From contig JBEAOO010000256.1 in NCBI GenBank assembly GCA_041164825.1, positions 1 to 30,044 of the forward strand: a stretch of 30,044 bases of DNA, in the 5' to 3' direction. This document shows positions 1-9,183 of this stretch, piece after piece (position 1 is the first letter of the stretch; every line of letters begins with the position of its first letter). A program made the position numbers and the translations under genes. The notes under the pieces were generated by a model. That model did not search any database, had not been told where the DNA came from, and saw only the letters and a program-made list of their open reading frames with translations. The DNA is from JBEAOO01 sp041164825. Its GTDB lineage: Bacteria > Pseudomonadota > Gammaproteobacteria > Burkholderiales > Burkholderiaceae_C.

Positions 1-131
1 ACACGGAGCAAAGCGAATGCGGCACAGCGCTCCGAGCACCGGCCTCGGCATGCGGTTCGCCTCCACCTGCGAAGCCCTTCTGCCCTACTGCCCAGCCCGC
101 AGCCCACAGCCCACAGTTCAGGCGCAGCGCC

Positions 132-1121
132 TCACACCCACAAGCGATAGATCCAAAACGATTCGTCCTGCTCAAAGCGCGACGCAAACTCGCCCGGCGC
201 AAAGCCGGTGATGCGCTTGGCTGCGCGCACCAGATGGGCTTGGTCGACAAAGCCTTCGTCCAGCGCCAGCTCGGCCCACTGAAACGGCTCGCCGGCCTCG
301 TGCCTCGCCCGCGCAGTGGCAAACACGCCTTCGGTTTGCACCAGTGCGCGCCACTCGCGCAGCGAGCGGCCGCTGTAGGCCTTGACCCGGCGCTCGACCT
401 GGCGCCGGCTGTGGGTGCGCTGCCAGTCGTGTGCCTGCCACGCCAGCCGGTCGACCCAATGGCGGCCGAGTTGGCCCAGTGAGGGCGTGGCGGTGGGGCG
501 GCCCTGCAGGGCTTGCCAACGCGGCGCCAGGTGCTGCACCACGGCAGTCAGCGTGGCGGCGTCGTCGGTGGCGGCGGCCAGCGCTTGGCACAAGGGCCAC
601 AGCGAGCGGGGCAACACCTCGTGCGCTGGCACAAAGCGGTCGATCAAGGCGGCCGGGTCGAGCCCGAACAGCGCGCGTGCCACATCGGCGGTGAAGCACA
701 GCATGCCGCCGCGCCCGCTGCTGGGCGCCCAGCTGAGGGTGGGGTGCGACTGGCTGCCGGAGACCACCACCGTGGGGTCCAGTCGCTGCCAGTGCGCGGC
801 GGCGTCGGCGCTGCCGTCGCGCCGGTGAATCTGCGCCTGCATGCCCTGGTACCACGACAGGCACAGCAGCGGTGAGGCCGGGAAGTGCGACAGCCGCTGC
901 GCATCGTTGAGCGTGAGTGCCTGCGTGTCGCGCGAGATCAAGGCCACCAAGGCGCCCTGCAGCGCGGGCGGCGGCAGGGTGAGGCGAGTGTGCTGGTTGG
1001 CGCTGCGGGGGCGGGCAGTGAGTGTGGCGGCGCCTGCGGTGGCTGGCGCGGGCAGGTCAATGCGCGGCGCGCGCGTCAGCGGCTCGGGGCAGCAAGTGGG
1101 GGTGGCGTGCGGCAAGGGCAT
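132..1121 (-). CDS. AraC-family transcriptional regulator
   Basis: This is a 329-residue protein with a C-terminal AraC/XylS-type DNA-binding region over roughly the last 100 residues. That region contains RRQVERRVKAYSG, a second helix region near WAELALDEGFVDQAHLVRA, and the usual closing stretch around ITGFAPGEFASRF. The N-terminal part is a poorly conserved sensor-like domain that I cannot assign to a ligand. The reading frame stays open upstream to 1571, but that would run deep into the divergent P450 gene, so I chose the ATG at 1121 (MPLPHATP). No clear ribosome binding site decides the start. It lies 81 bases from the P450 start and points away from it, so control of that P450 is the simplest guess, not something the sequence proves. 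Confidence 0.82.
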   Translation of the reverse strand: MPLPHATPTCCPEPLTRAPRIDLPAPATAGAATLTARPRSANQHTRLTLPPPALQGALVALISRDTQALTLNDAQRLSHFPASPLLCLSWYQGMQAQIHRRDGSADAAAHWQRLDPTVVVSGSQSHPTLSWAPSSGRGGMLCFTADVARALFGLDPAALIDRFVPAHEVLPRSLWPLCQALAAATDDAATLTAVVQHLAPRWQALQGRPTATPSLGQLGRHWVDRLAWQAHDWQRTHSRRQVERRVKAYSGRSLREWRALVQTEGVFATARARHEAGEPFQWAELALDEGFVDQAHLVRAAKRITGFAPGEFASRFEQDESFWIYRLWV

Positions 1122-1202
1122 CGGCGCGCAGTGTAGACAGGCGATGAGCGATGTCGTTCCGATCCAAGACGGGCCGATGAGCGCGCTGCAATCATCGCCC
1201 CC

Positions 1203-2693
1203 ATGACCTTGCGACCCTCCTCCGCGCCACCGGGCTGCCCCGCGCACACCCAGGCCTCCCACCGCGCCGATGCCCTCGGCATGCCGCCGACGGCCGCCGC
1301 CTCGCCCCCGCTCATGCACCCCGCGGGCAGCTGGCCGCCCGGCCCGCCCAGTGGGCTCACCGGCTGGGGCTTGCTGCGGCAGATGTCGCGCGACCTGATC
1401 GGTACGGCGAGCGTTTGGCAGGCGCAGTACGGCGATGTGGTGCACCTGCGCATCTGGCCCGAGCACCAGGTGCTGGTGATGGACCCGGCGCTGGTGCGCG
1501 ATCTGCTGGTGACGCACCACGACGCGCTGATCCGCTGGGAGCGCGGCGTGCAGGTGTTTGCGCAGCTGCACGGCCGCAGTGTGTTGGTGTCAGAAGGGGC
1601 GGCCTGGCGCGCCAAGCGGCAGGCGCTGCAGCCGGCGTTTGCGCCCAAACCGGTGCAGGCCTTTGTGCCCACCATCGCCGAGACGGCGCGCCGCGCCCTG
1701 GCCGACTGGCCCGCGGCGAGTGCGTCGTGGCCCATCGAGCAGGCCTTCACCTCGCTGGCGATGGCGGTGATTTTGCGCAACCTCTTTTCTGGCGACATGG
1801 ACGAGCTCGGCGACGAGGCACGGGCCGCTGAGCAGGCGGTGCGCACCGTCACCGAGCTGGCCGATGCGGAGTTTTATTGGCCCGCCAGCTGGCCCGCCGC
1901 CATGCCCTGGAAGCGCCGCAAGCGCGAGGCGCTGGCCACGCTCAACCGGCTGATCGATCGGCAGCTGCAAGCGCGTTTGGCGATGGCTGTGGCCGCGCGC
2001 CCGGACGACCTGCTGAGCCGCCTGCTGGCCCTGCACGACGGCGATGCCGCGGCGTGGCCGCTGCGGGCCGTGCGCGATGAATGCATGACGGCGTTTCTCG
2101 CTGGCCACGAGACGGTGGCGAGCTCGCTCACCTGGTGGGCTTGGTGCATGGCGGCCCACCCGCAGGCGCAGGCTGCGGCGGCTGAGGCCGTGCGCCAGCA
2201 GTTGCAGGGCCGGCTGCCCGGTGTGGACGACCTGCCGGCCTTGGGCGCCTTGACCCAGACCTTGCACGAGGCGATGCGCCAGTACCCCGCCGCCCCGGTG
2301 CTGATGACGCGCCGCTGCACGCGCCCGATCACGCTTGGGCCCTGGCAGCTTCCGGCGCGCACCTTGTTCATGGTGCCGCTGCAGCTGATGCAGCGCGACC
2401 CCCGCTGGTTCGCCGAGCCCGAGCTGTTTCGCCCCGAGCGTTTTGGCCCGCAGGCGCCCGCGCTGCCGCGTGGCGCATGGATGCCGTTTGGCGCCGGCCC
2501 GCGGGTGTGCCTGGGCCAGCACCTGGCGATGGCGGAAATGACGGTGGTGGCCGCGATGGTGCTGCAGCGGGTGGTGTTGTCGGTGCCCGAGGGCCAGGGC
2601 GCGCCGACCCCCGTGTTGCACGTGACGCTGCGGCCCAACACGCCGCTGAACCTGCGGCTCTCGCCTGCGATTCATGGTGTGAACACGCACTGA
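1203..2693 (+). CDS. Cytochrome P450
   Basis: This is a 496-residue cytochrome P450, a haem-thiolate monooxygenase that normally inserts one oxygen atom from O2 into an organic substrate using electrons from a redox partner. All signature motifs are present: the I-helix oxygen-activation motif AGHET (residues 300-304), the K-helix ExxR motif as EAMR (356-359), the FRPERF segment, and the haem loop FGAGPRVCLG starting at residue 429 with the thiolate ligand Cys436. There is no fused reductase or ferredoxin domain, so a separate partner is needed; no ferredoxin reductase is visible nearby. The first 40 or so residues are Pro/Ala-rich and not conserved, so a later Met (for example at 1281) could be the true start. 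There is no obvious membrane anchor. The substrate cannot be read from the sequence. The divergent AraC gene is the likely regulator. Confidence 0.93.
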   Translation: MTLRPSSAPPGCPAHTQASHRADALGMPPTAAASPPLMHPAGSWPPGPPSGLTGWGLLRQMSRDLIGTASVWQAQYGDVVHLRIWPEHQVLVMDPALVRDLLVTHHDALIRWERGVQVFAQLHGRSVLVSEGAAWRAKRQALQPAFAPKPVQAFVPTIAETARRALADWPAASASWPIEQAFTSLAMAVILRNLFSGDMDELGDEARAAEQAVRTVTELADAEFYWPASWPAAMPWKRRKREALATLNRLIDRQLQARLAMAVAARPDDLLSRLLALHDGDAAAWPLRAVRDECMTAFLAGHETVASSLTWWAWCMAAHPQAQAAAAEAVRQQLQGRLPGVDDLPALGALTQTLHEAMRQYPAAPVLMTRRCTRPITLGPWQLPARTLFMVPLQLMQRDPRWFAEPELFRPERFGPQAPALPRGAWMPFGAGPRVCLGQHLAMAEMTVVAAMVLQRVVLSVPEGQGAPTPVLHVTLRPNTPLNLRLSPAIHGVNTH

Positions 2694-2747
2694 CTGCGTT
2701 GGCGTTGCGCGCTGCGCCCCCCGGCGCGCCGCTGCCGCTGCCTGACC

Positions 2748-4913
2748 TCAGGTCTTGGGCGAGGGGGCGTTGTCGAGCGCGAGCACGATGCCGTCCACCG
2801 CGCGCTGCACCAGGTTGCGGTCTTCCAGCGCGGTGGCCAGGCCCTCGGCGCGCAGGCGCACCAGGGCGCTGCGCGTGAGCGCGTGGGGGCGGTTGCCGCC
2901 CGGGCTGCTGAACAGGCTGAACTGGTCTTTCTCGCTGCGCCAGATCAGCTGGGCGGTGGTCCAGCGGCCGCGCACAAACAGCTTGCACCAGGTGCCGGCC
3001 GTCAATTGCGCCAGCCACGGGTCGCCTTGCGGCGCGCGGTCGCTGCGCTCGCTGGCCATGCCCATGGGCACGGTGGGCAGGTCGCCCACGCCGCTGTCCA
3101 GGCCGATGTCGGTGTTCTGCCACTCGGGGCCGGCCGCGCTGCCGGATTCGGCGGCCGCGGCCGCGGCCGCGCGTTCGCGGTCGCCTTCTTGCAGCAGCCG
3201 CTCCAGCGCGCTCAGTGGGGCGGCCGCGGGTGCCCGCGCTGACGCAGTGGTGGCGCTGGTGATGGCCGCGGCCGCCGCTGCTGCGCTCGGTTGGCCACGC
3301 AGCGCGGCGCTGTGCGCGTTCATCAGTTCATCGAGCAGGGCTTGCTGTTGCGCATCCGACCAGGCGATCAGCGCCATGCCTTGTTGCAGGCATTTCACCA
3401 AGCCGGGCAGGCGGGCGCGAAATTGATGGCGGTGGGCTTCGCTGCGCACCGGCTGCAGGGTCCACAGCAGGTCGTCCACCGCCGCGGTGTAGGCCTGCGC
3501 GGCGTCGCTGTCGGGGCCATCTTGCGCCATGCTGGTGGCCAGCACATGGCCCCAGATCTCGATCACAAAACGGCGCAAGGTGGCATTCAATGCGGGCGGT
3601 GAATCGGCTTGGTTGAGCTGGTGTTGAAGTTGCTCGCGCACCAGCGGCAGCAGCTCGTCGCGGCGCTCCACGCCTTGCAGCCGCGCCACCGACGGGGCCA
3701 TCAGGCTGAGCTCGGTTTGCGTGAGCTCGGTGAGAAATTGGTTGAGGCGGGTGAGTGCGGCGTTGAACAGGCCGGCGTCGGGGTTGCCCACCTGGGCGAT
3801 GCGCGCCACGGTGGGCGCCAGGTACTCGCGCAGCGCTTCGGCGCGGCCGTCGCCGGGCTCGGCGTAGGCCAGCGCCGCGCTGGCGGCGCGGTTGAGCCAC
3901 TGCCAGGCGGGGTGTTGGTCGGTGTACAGAAACTGCGCGTCGGTCAGCGCCAGCCGCTCCAGCGTGGCTTCGAGCTGGGTCAGCAGCCGGATGAAGGTGG
4001 GCGGCAGCCGCGGATCGGCCACGATTTGGGCAAACAGCATGTGCAGCAGATCGCGCACGCGCTGTGGCGCCAGGCCGGCCGACGGGCGCAGGGGCTCGGC
4101 TGGCTTGGCCGTGCCACCGCTGGCGTCGCGCAGCGTCAAGGGCTGTGGCGCGGCGCGTGCGGCGTTGTTCAACGGTGCGGCGGGCGCGGGGTTGGTCAGG
4201 CGGTCGAGCAGGCCGTAGAGCGCGCCCGGGCGCGTCACGTCCACCTCAGACGGCAAGCTGTTGCGCTCGCTCGGGTTGTAGCCCGCGCTGTGCGGCTTGA
4301 GGCCGGTGGCACGCAACGCTTCGTTGGCCTCGCTGTAGTAAGCGCGCAGCCCCATGCCGAGTGCGGGGCCGCCAAACTGCAGCAGCACGGCGCGCGCGCG
4401 CGGCGCCAGTGCCAAGCCGTCAATGGCCTGCAGCAAGGCTTGGGCAAACACCGCTGGGCGCAAGGGATTGGCGTCGCGCGGCAGGCGCGGCTCTTGGCGC
4501 AGGGTGGCGGTGTAGCCGTGCAACTCGCGCAGCGGGCTTTGAGCGTGTTCATCCACCGCTGCGATCAGCCGTGCCACCTCGATGTCGGCGTTGACCTGCG
4601 CGTCGTCGAGCAGGCTGAGTTCTGTCAGGCTGGCCTCGCGCAGGGGCCGGCGCGCGCTGACGCCGCTGTGGGCCTCGTCAATGCGCTGGCGCATGGCCTC
4701 GGCCAGCGACTGCACCAGCTCGGGCCGGCGGCGCAGCAGCGCGTCCATCAGCGCCTGAAACTGCGCGCGGTCGTCGGACAGCGCCATGGCCGCGCCGCTG
4801 TGCCGCAGGCGGTCGGCCAAGTCGTCAATCACCTGCTGCGACAAGGCGCCCAACGCCATGCGGGCGTTGTCGAGGTGGCGCAGGTAAAGCGGGGCGTCGG
4901 TGTTCGTGGTCAT
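2748..4913 (-). CDS. DUF1631 family protein
   Basis: This is a 721-residue cytoplasmic protein with no signal peptide or membrane segment. I recognise it as a DUF1631 protein, a large family of betaproteobacteria and relatives without an established function. The N-terminal two thirds are helix-rich (start MTTNTDAPLYLRHLDNAR). The C-terminal part (about residues 630-705) contains the family's typical small domain, with GTWCKLFVRGRWTTAQLIW, a FSLFSSPGG turn, and HALTRSALVRL. Two alanine runs lie in the linker before it; one is encoded by a GCGGCC hexamer repeat near 3151-3171. The gene converges with the P450 (54-base gap). Its start faces the end of groEL, separated by two terminators that belong to groEL. 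Confidence is high that it is a gene, and good for the family name. Confidence 0.85.
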   Translation of the reverse strand: MTTNTDAPLYLRHLDNARMALGALSQQVIDDLADRLRHSGAAMALSDDRAQFQALMDALLRRRPELVQSLAEAMRQRIDEAHSGVSARRPLREASLTELSLLDDAQVNADIEVARLIAAVDEHAQSPLRELHGYTATLRQEPRLPRDANPLRPAVFAQALLQAIDGLALAPRARAVLLQFGGPALGMGLRAYYSEANEALRATGLKPHSAGYNPSERNSLPSEVDVTRPGALYGLLDRLTNPAPAAPLNNAARAAPQPLTLRDASGGTAKPAEPLRPSAGLAPQRVRDLLHMLFAQIVADPRLPPTFIRLLTQLEATLERLALTDAQFLYTDQHPAWQWLNRAASAALAYAEPGDGRAEALREYLAPTVARIAQVGNPDAGLFNAALTRLNQFLTELTQTELSLMAPSVARLQGVERRDELLPLVREQLQHQLNQADSPPALNATLRRFVIEIWGHVLATSMAQDGPDSDAAQAYTAAVDDLLWTLQPVRSEAHRHQFRARLPGLVKCLQQGMALIAWSDAQQQALLDELMNAHSAALRGQPSAAAAAAAITSATTASARAPAAAPLSALERLLQEGDRERAAAAAAAESGSAAGPEWQNTDIGLDSGVGDLPTVPMGMASERSDRAPQGDPWLAQLTAGTWCKLFVRGRWTTAQLIWRSEKDQFSLFSSPGGNRPHALTRSALVRLRAEGLATALEDRNLVQRAVDGIVLALDNAPSPKT

Positions 4914-4978
4914 GGCGGATCAGGGGTTGCTGTCATTGTCCCGAGAAACCCCACGCTGGCCCATGGGATCAATCATGC

Positions 4979-5004
4979 AAAAAGGCCGCATTTCTGCGGC
5001 CTTT
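4979..5004 (-). terminator. Second intrinsic terminator downstream of groEL
   Basis: A perfect 10-base stem, AAAGGCCGCA (4981-4990) and TGCGGCCTTT (4995-5004), encloses a TTTC loop. Read on the minus strand it is followed by five T residues (4979-4983 complement), the layout of a rho-independent terminator for transcription coming from groEL. It has the same stem as the terminator at 5056-5082. Confidence 0.8.
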
Positions 5005-5055
5005 CAAATGGCGGGGCGCTGCTGGTTGCTGCGCCCGGACATGCGCGCACCCATG

Positions 5056-5082
5056 AAAAAAGGCCGCATCGCTGCGGCCTTT
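5056..5082 (-). terminator. First intrinsic terminator downstream of groEL
   Basis: A perfect 10-base stem, AAAGGCCGCA (5059-5068) and TGCGGCCTTT (5073-5082), encloses a four-base loop and is followed on the minus strand by six T residues. It lies about 45 bases past the groEL stop codon and should end the groESL transcript. Confidence 0.88.
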
Positions 5083-5125
5083 GGGTCCTGCGGGCTTGAG
5101 CAGCCAGTGGCTGCTCAGGCGGACA

Positions 5126-6769
<1,644 letters not shown>

Positions 6770-6957
6770 GTTTAATTCTCCGAATTGGGGGTATCAAGTC
6801 TTGTCAGACGCCTTCTTTCACCGCTGTATCGTCGGGAAAGAAAGCGTAGCGAGCGGCGGGCTGGCGAGGCGGACGGAGCGCAGACACCGGAACGTACATG
6901 GAGGTACGTGAGGATGGCGAGCACCGCCCAACGACGCCAGCGCGTCGCGCAGTGGCT
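6770..6957 (-). other. Structured groES-groEL intergenic spacer, possible REP-like element
   Basis: The 188-base spacer inside the groESL transcript holds two clean inverted repeats: ACGTAC-N6-GTACGT at 6892-6909 and CGACGC-N4-GCGTCG at 6932-6947. The rest, from about 6838 to 6955, is GC-rich and shows no coding signature. From memory, similar sequence (minus strand GTGCTCGCCATCCTCACGTA followed by a TACG turn) recurs between genes in other Comamonadaceae genomes, which would make it a dispersed repetitive extragenic element; I could not test this. It could also be an RNA structure that separates groES and groEL expression or stabilises the groEL message. Confidence 0.45.
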
Positions 6958-7248
6958 TTATTTCTCGACGACGGCGAAGAGGTCTTCTTCGCGCATCACC
7001 AGCAGCTCGTCGCCGTCGACCTTGACGGTCTGGCCCGAGTACTTGCCGAACAGGACGCGGTCACCGACCTTGCAGTTCAGGGCGATGAAGTCGCCCTTGT
7101 CGTTGCGCTTGCCCGGGCCGACGGCCAGGACTTCGCCTTGATCGGGCTTCTCAGCGGCGTTGTCGGGGATGACGATGCCGGAGGCGGTCTTGGTTTCTTG
7201 TTCCAGACGCTTGACGATCACGCGGTCGTGCAGGGGACGCAGCTTCAT
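6958..7248 (-). CDS. groES: 10 kDa co-chaperonin GroES
   Basis: GroES is the heptameric lid of the GroEL folding chamber. The 96-residue protein has the family's standard length and start (MKLRPLHDRVIVKRLEQE), the mobile-loop region ETKTASGIVIPDNA around residues 18-31, and the typical ending DELLVMREEDLFAVVE. An AGGAG ribosome binding site lies seven bases before the ATG at 7248. It is the first gene of the groES-groEL transcription unit, with a leader of about 160 bases that begins with the CIRCE element. Confidence 0.99.
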   Translation of the reverse strand: MKLRPLHDRVIVKRLEQETKTASGIVIPDNAAEKPDQGEVLAVGPGKRNDKGDFIALNCKVGDRVLFGKYSGQTVKVDGDELLVMREEDLFAVVEK

Positions 7249-7380
7249 AAACTTCTCCTAGAAGAGTCGACAACAACAGTTGAAAACAGGGGTGGTGCGC
7301 CACGAAAGCGGGCACCACCAGGTCAGCCCGGCCCGGTGTGCCCAGGGCGCTGACGCACCCACAGAGCTCGGTTGGGACCG

Positions 7381-7407
7381 TTAGCACTCAGTGTACGTGA
7401 GTGCTAG
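7381..7407 (-). promoter_or_regulatory. CIRCE operator (HrcA binding site) of groESL
   Basis: The sequence is TTAGCACTC-N9-GAGTGCTAG, which matches the CIRCE consensus (TTAGCACTC-N9-GAGTGCTAA) at every arm position but the last base. CIRCE is bound by the heat-shock repressor HrcA, whose activity is assisted by GroEL. Here it lies immediately downstream of the -10 box, so bound HrcA would block transcription start. hrcA is not in the window. Confidence 0.95.
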
Positions 7408-7415
7408 CAGCCAGA

Positions 7416-7444
7416 ATTATAGGGATGATGCGGCGGCTTTCAAG
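7416..7444 (-). promoter_or_regulatory. groESL promoter, sigma-70-like overlapping a sigma-32-like -35
   Basis: On the minus strand a TTGAAA -35 box (7438-7443) and a perfect TATAAT -10 box (7416-7421) are separated by 16 bases. The -35 extends to CTTGAAA, which matches the sigma-32 heat-shock -35 element, and the -10 is preceded by CCC, partly like the sigma-32 -10 (CCCCAT). The predicted start of transcription is near 7409, at the edge of CIRCE. This suggests basal sigma-70 transcription, repression by HrcA, and possible extra sigma-32 activation. Confidence 0.8.
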
Positions 7445-7527
7445 AGGGGTGACGCGCGATTCGTGCGAGGGGCCACCGGCCTGCCGTCGCCCCTGAAACC
7501 GCTGCGCCACCCCACACGGCACCGCGC

Positions 7528-8142
7528 GTGCGCCCCGTGCTGGGGCGTGGCGGCCTGCAGCGCCGCGGGTTTCATCCGCAGGGTTGTCTTGCCTCGCTGG
7601 CCCTGAGCCGCATCTGGTCCCTGCAACTGTTTGCCTTCATTTTTGCCTGCGGCGTGGCCTGGACGCACGGCACGCTGTTGCACTGGAAGGTGACGTTGAC
7701 CGACAGTCGGTTCTTGCTCAGCAGTTGCGGGGCTTCCGCATGGCTGGCGGCCAGTCGGAGATGCTGGCCTCGGCGATGGGACAGTCACTCAGCCAATTGA
7801 TGGCGGCGCTCGGTGGCTGCGAGCGCATCGCCAACACGCCCTTGCCCTTCACCTATTCGGTCGTCCTGCACCGCAGCACCCGCCTGTATTGCCTGCTGCT
7901 GCCGTTTGGTCTGGTGGATGCCATCGGCGCGTTGACGGCCTCGGGGGTGTGCTTTGTGTCGTACACCTTCTTCGCACTGGAAGCGCTCAGCGATGAGATT
8001 GAGGACCCGTTCGGCACGATGCTCACCCAATGACGTGGCGCTCGATGCCATGGTGGCCGCCATCCAGGCCAGCTTGTTGGCGATGCTCGGCGACACCCCG
8101 CCGCCTGCTCCGCCGCCCGATGCGGGCTGTGTGTTGACCTGA
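7528..8142 (+). pseudogene. Decayed bestrophin-family (UPF0187/YneE-like) anion channel gene
   Basis: Pieces of one bestrophin-like membrane protein are spread over two frames. An N-terminal piece in one frame reads SRIWSLQLFAF followed by GVAWTHGTLLHWKVTLT. The frame then shifts, and the sequence resumes far along the family with LGGCERIANTPLPFTYSVVL, a membrane helix, and SYTFFALEALSDEIEDPFGT. After a stop at 8031-8033 the typical continuation (PNDVALDAMVAAI) follows in the first frame, ending at 8142. Intact relatives are about 300 residues, so roughly 120 to 130 central residues are missing as well as two frames broken. Another break may lie near 7600, where the other frame reads RRVVLPR, as in the family start. 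The gene is not expected to make a working channel. The exact upstream limit is uncertain. Confidence 0.78.
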
Positions 8143-8172
8143 CCTGAGGCCCCATCGGCTTGAGCGGCAAGC

Positions 8173-8186
8173 TTGATGTCCATCAA
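8173..8186 (+). promoter_or_regulatory. FNR/ANR-type binding site
   Basis: TTGAT-GTCC-ATCAA is an exact match to the FNR/ANR consensus TTGAT-N4-ATCAA, and the dyad extends one base further on each side (CTTGAT...ATCAAG). It lies just upstream of the cytochrome c gene at 8222, which suggests activation under low oxygen. A class II site centred at -41.5 would put the transcription start near 8221, practically at the ATG, so the message may have almost no leader. Confidence 0.75.
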
Positions 8187-8221
8187 GCCCGCGAGCGTGC
8201 CGCTGGGTTTAGCCTGTGCGC

Positions 8222-8623
8222 ATGCACTTTCAAACACGCTCCTTGCGCGCCGTTGCTTTGTTGATCACCGGTGGGTGTCTGGCGCTCGGCTCAGCGCACG
8301 CCAACCCCGCCGACAACGATGCGGCCATGCTCAAACTGGCCAATGACCGTGGCTGCATGGCTTGCCACAACATCTTGCCCATGGCGCCGCGTGCCGATGG
8401 CCTACCGCCGTTGGCTCCGGCCTGGCGCGACGTGGCACTGAAGTACCGCGATGACCCGCGCGCCTACGAGCGCCTCACACGCACCGTGCTCACCGGCTCC
8501 GACCCGCGGGCCAGCCACTGGCTTGGCAGGGTGGGCGCGGTGACCATGCCGCCCAACGCCGTGGCCATCTCTGAAGCCGATGCGCAGATGCTGGTGAACT
8601 GGATCTTGGTGCTGGTGCCTTGA
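8222..8623 (+). CDS. Exported class I cytochrome c
   Basis: This is a 133-residue periplasmic c-type cytochrome. An N-terminal signal peptide ends around AHA (residue 27). The haem-attachment motif is CMACH (45-49), His49 being the proximal ligand. The likely distal ligand is Met109 in the segment AVTMPPN. Size and layout fit small monohaem electron carriers of the c-551/c-552 type that feed terminal reductases or oxidases; the partner is not visible. I chose the ATG at 8222; a GTG six bases earlier is in frame, but the placement of the FNR-type box makes it less likely. No strong ribosome binding site is visible. It is transcribed alone, after a decayed gene and before two small exported proteins. 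Confidence 0.9.
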   Translation: MHFQTRSLRAVALLITGGCLALGSAHANPADNDAAMLKLANDRGCMACHNILPMAPRADGLPPLAPAWRDVALKYRDDPRAYERLTRTVLTGSDPRASHWLGRVGAVTMPPNAVAISEADAQMLVNWILVLVP

Positions 8624-8766
8624 GCGTGTGTGGCGGCCTGCGTGAGTGGGCCGGCGTGCCGTGACATGGCGCAACGTAAGAGTTGGCGCCCGCCGTGGTT
8701 CAACGGGCTGCGAGGCACCGGAGCGCAAGGGCTGGGTGCGCGCGCCAACATCAACAGGGAGATGTC

Positions 8767-9183
8767 ATGCTGAAACGAAAAGTGGCCCTGGCCTGCTTGC
8801 TGCTCGCTGCGCCTTGGGCGCAGGCCGATTGGGGTGGCACCGACGAAGAATTTTTGGCCTTGCAACTGGCACTGGCCAAGGTCTGCCCGGCCGTCTATCC
8901 GGCGCAGGAGGCCGCCATGGCCAAGGGCGGCGCCTTGGCCGTGTGTGAACTCACACGGCGCAACGCGGCGGCGCGCGCCTGGTCGGACAAGCTGATGGCC
9001 GCGCCCACCTTTGGCCCGCGCTTGAAGGCCATGGAGCGCGACCTGTGGTCGCCATTGCAGACGGGCGCGATCGGCCAGTGCCAAGCGCTGTTGACGGTAC
9101 CGGAGCGCCACTGCGAGTGGGTCGACGGCCCCGAGCCGCAAGCCCGGCCCAAAGCGGTCCCAACCACGGTGGGCCAGCCATGA
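8767..9183 (+). CDS. Exported four-cysteine protein of unknown function, copy A
   Basis: This is a 138-residue protein starting at an ATG with an AGGGAG ribosome binding site seven bases upstream. A signal peptide (MLKRKVALACLLLAAPWAQA) ends at about residue 20, so the mature protein is periplasmic or secreted. The mature part has exactly four Cys, at 40, 60, 105 and 116, in the segments ALAKVCPAVYPAQ, LAVCELT, GQCQALL and RHCEWVDG, probably two disulfides. I do not recognise the family. The next gene overlaps it and encodes a clear paralogue with the same Cys pattern, so the pair arose by tandem duplication. The preceding cytochrome c ends 143 bases upstream, so co-transcription is possible but unproven. 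Confidence 0.8.
   Translation: MLKRKVALACLLLAAPWAQADWGGTDEEFLALQLALAKVCPAVYPAQEAAMAKGGALAVCELTRRNAAARAWSDKLMAAPTFGPRLKAMERDLWSPLQTGAIGQCQALLTVPERHCEWVDGPEPQARPKAVPTTVGQP

Noticed and set aside
3609..5099. Plus-strand open frame of 496 codons opposite the DUF1631 gene
   Set aside because: Antisense shadow; it also runs through the groEL terminators.
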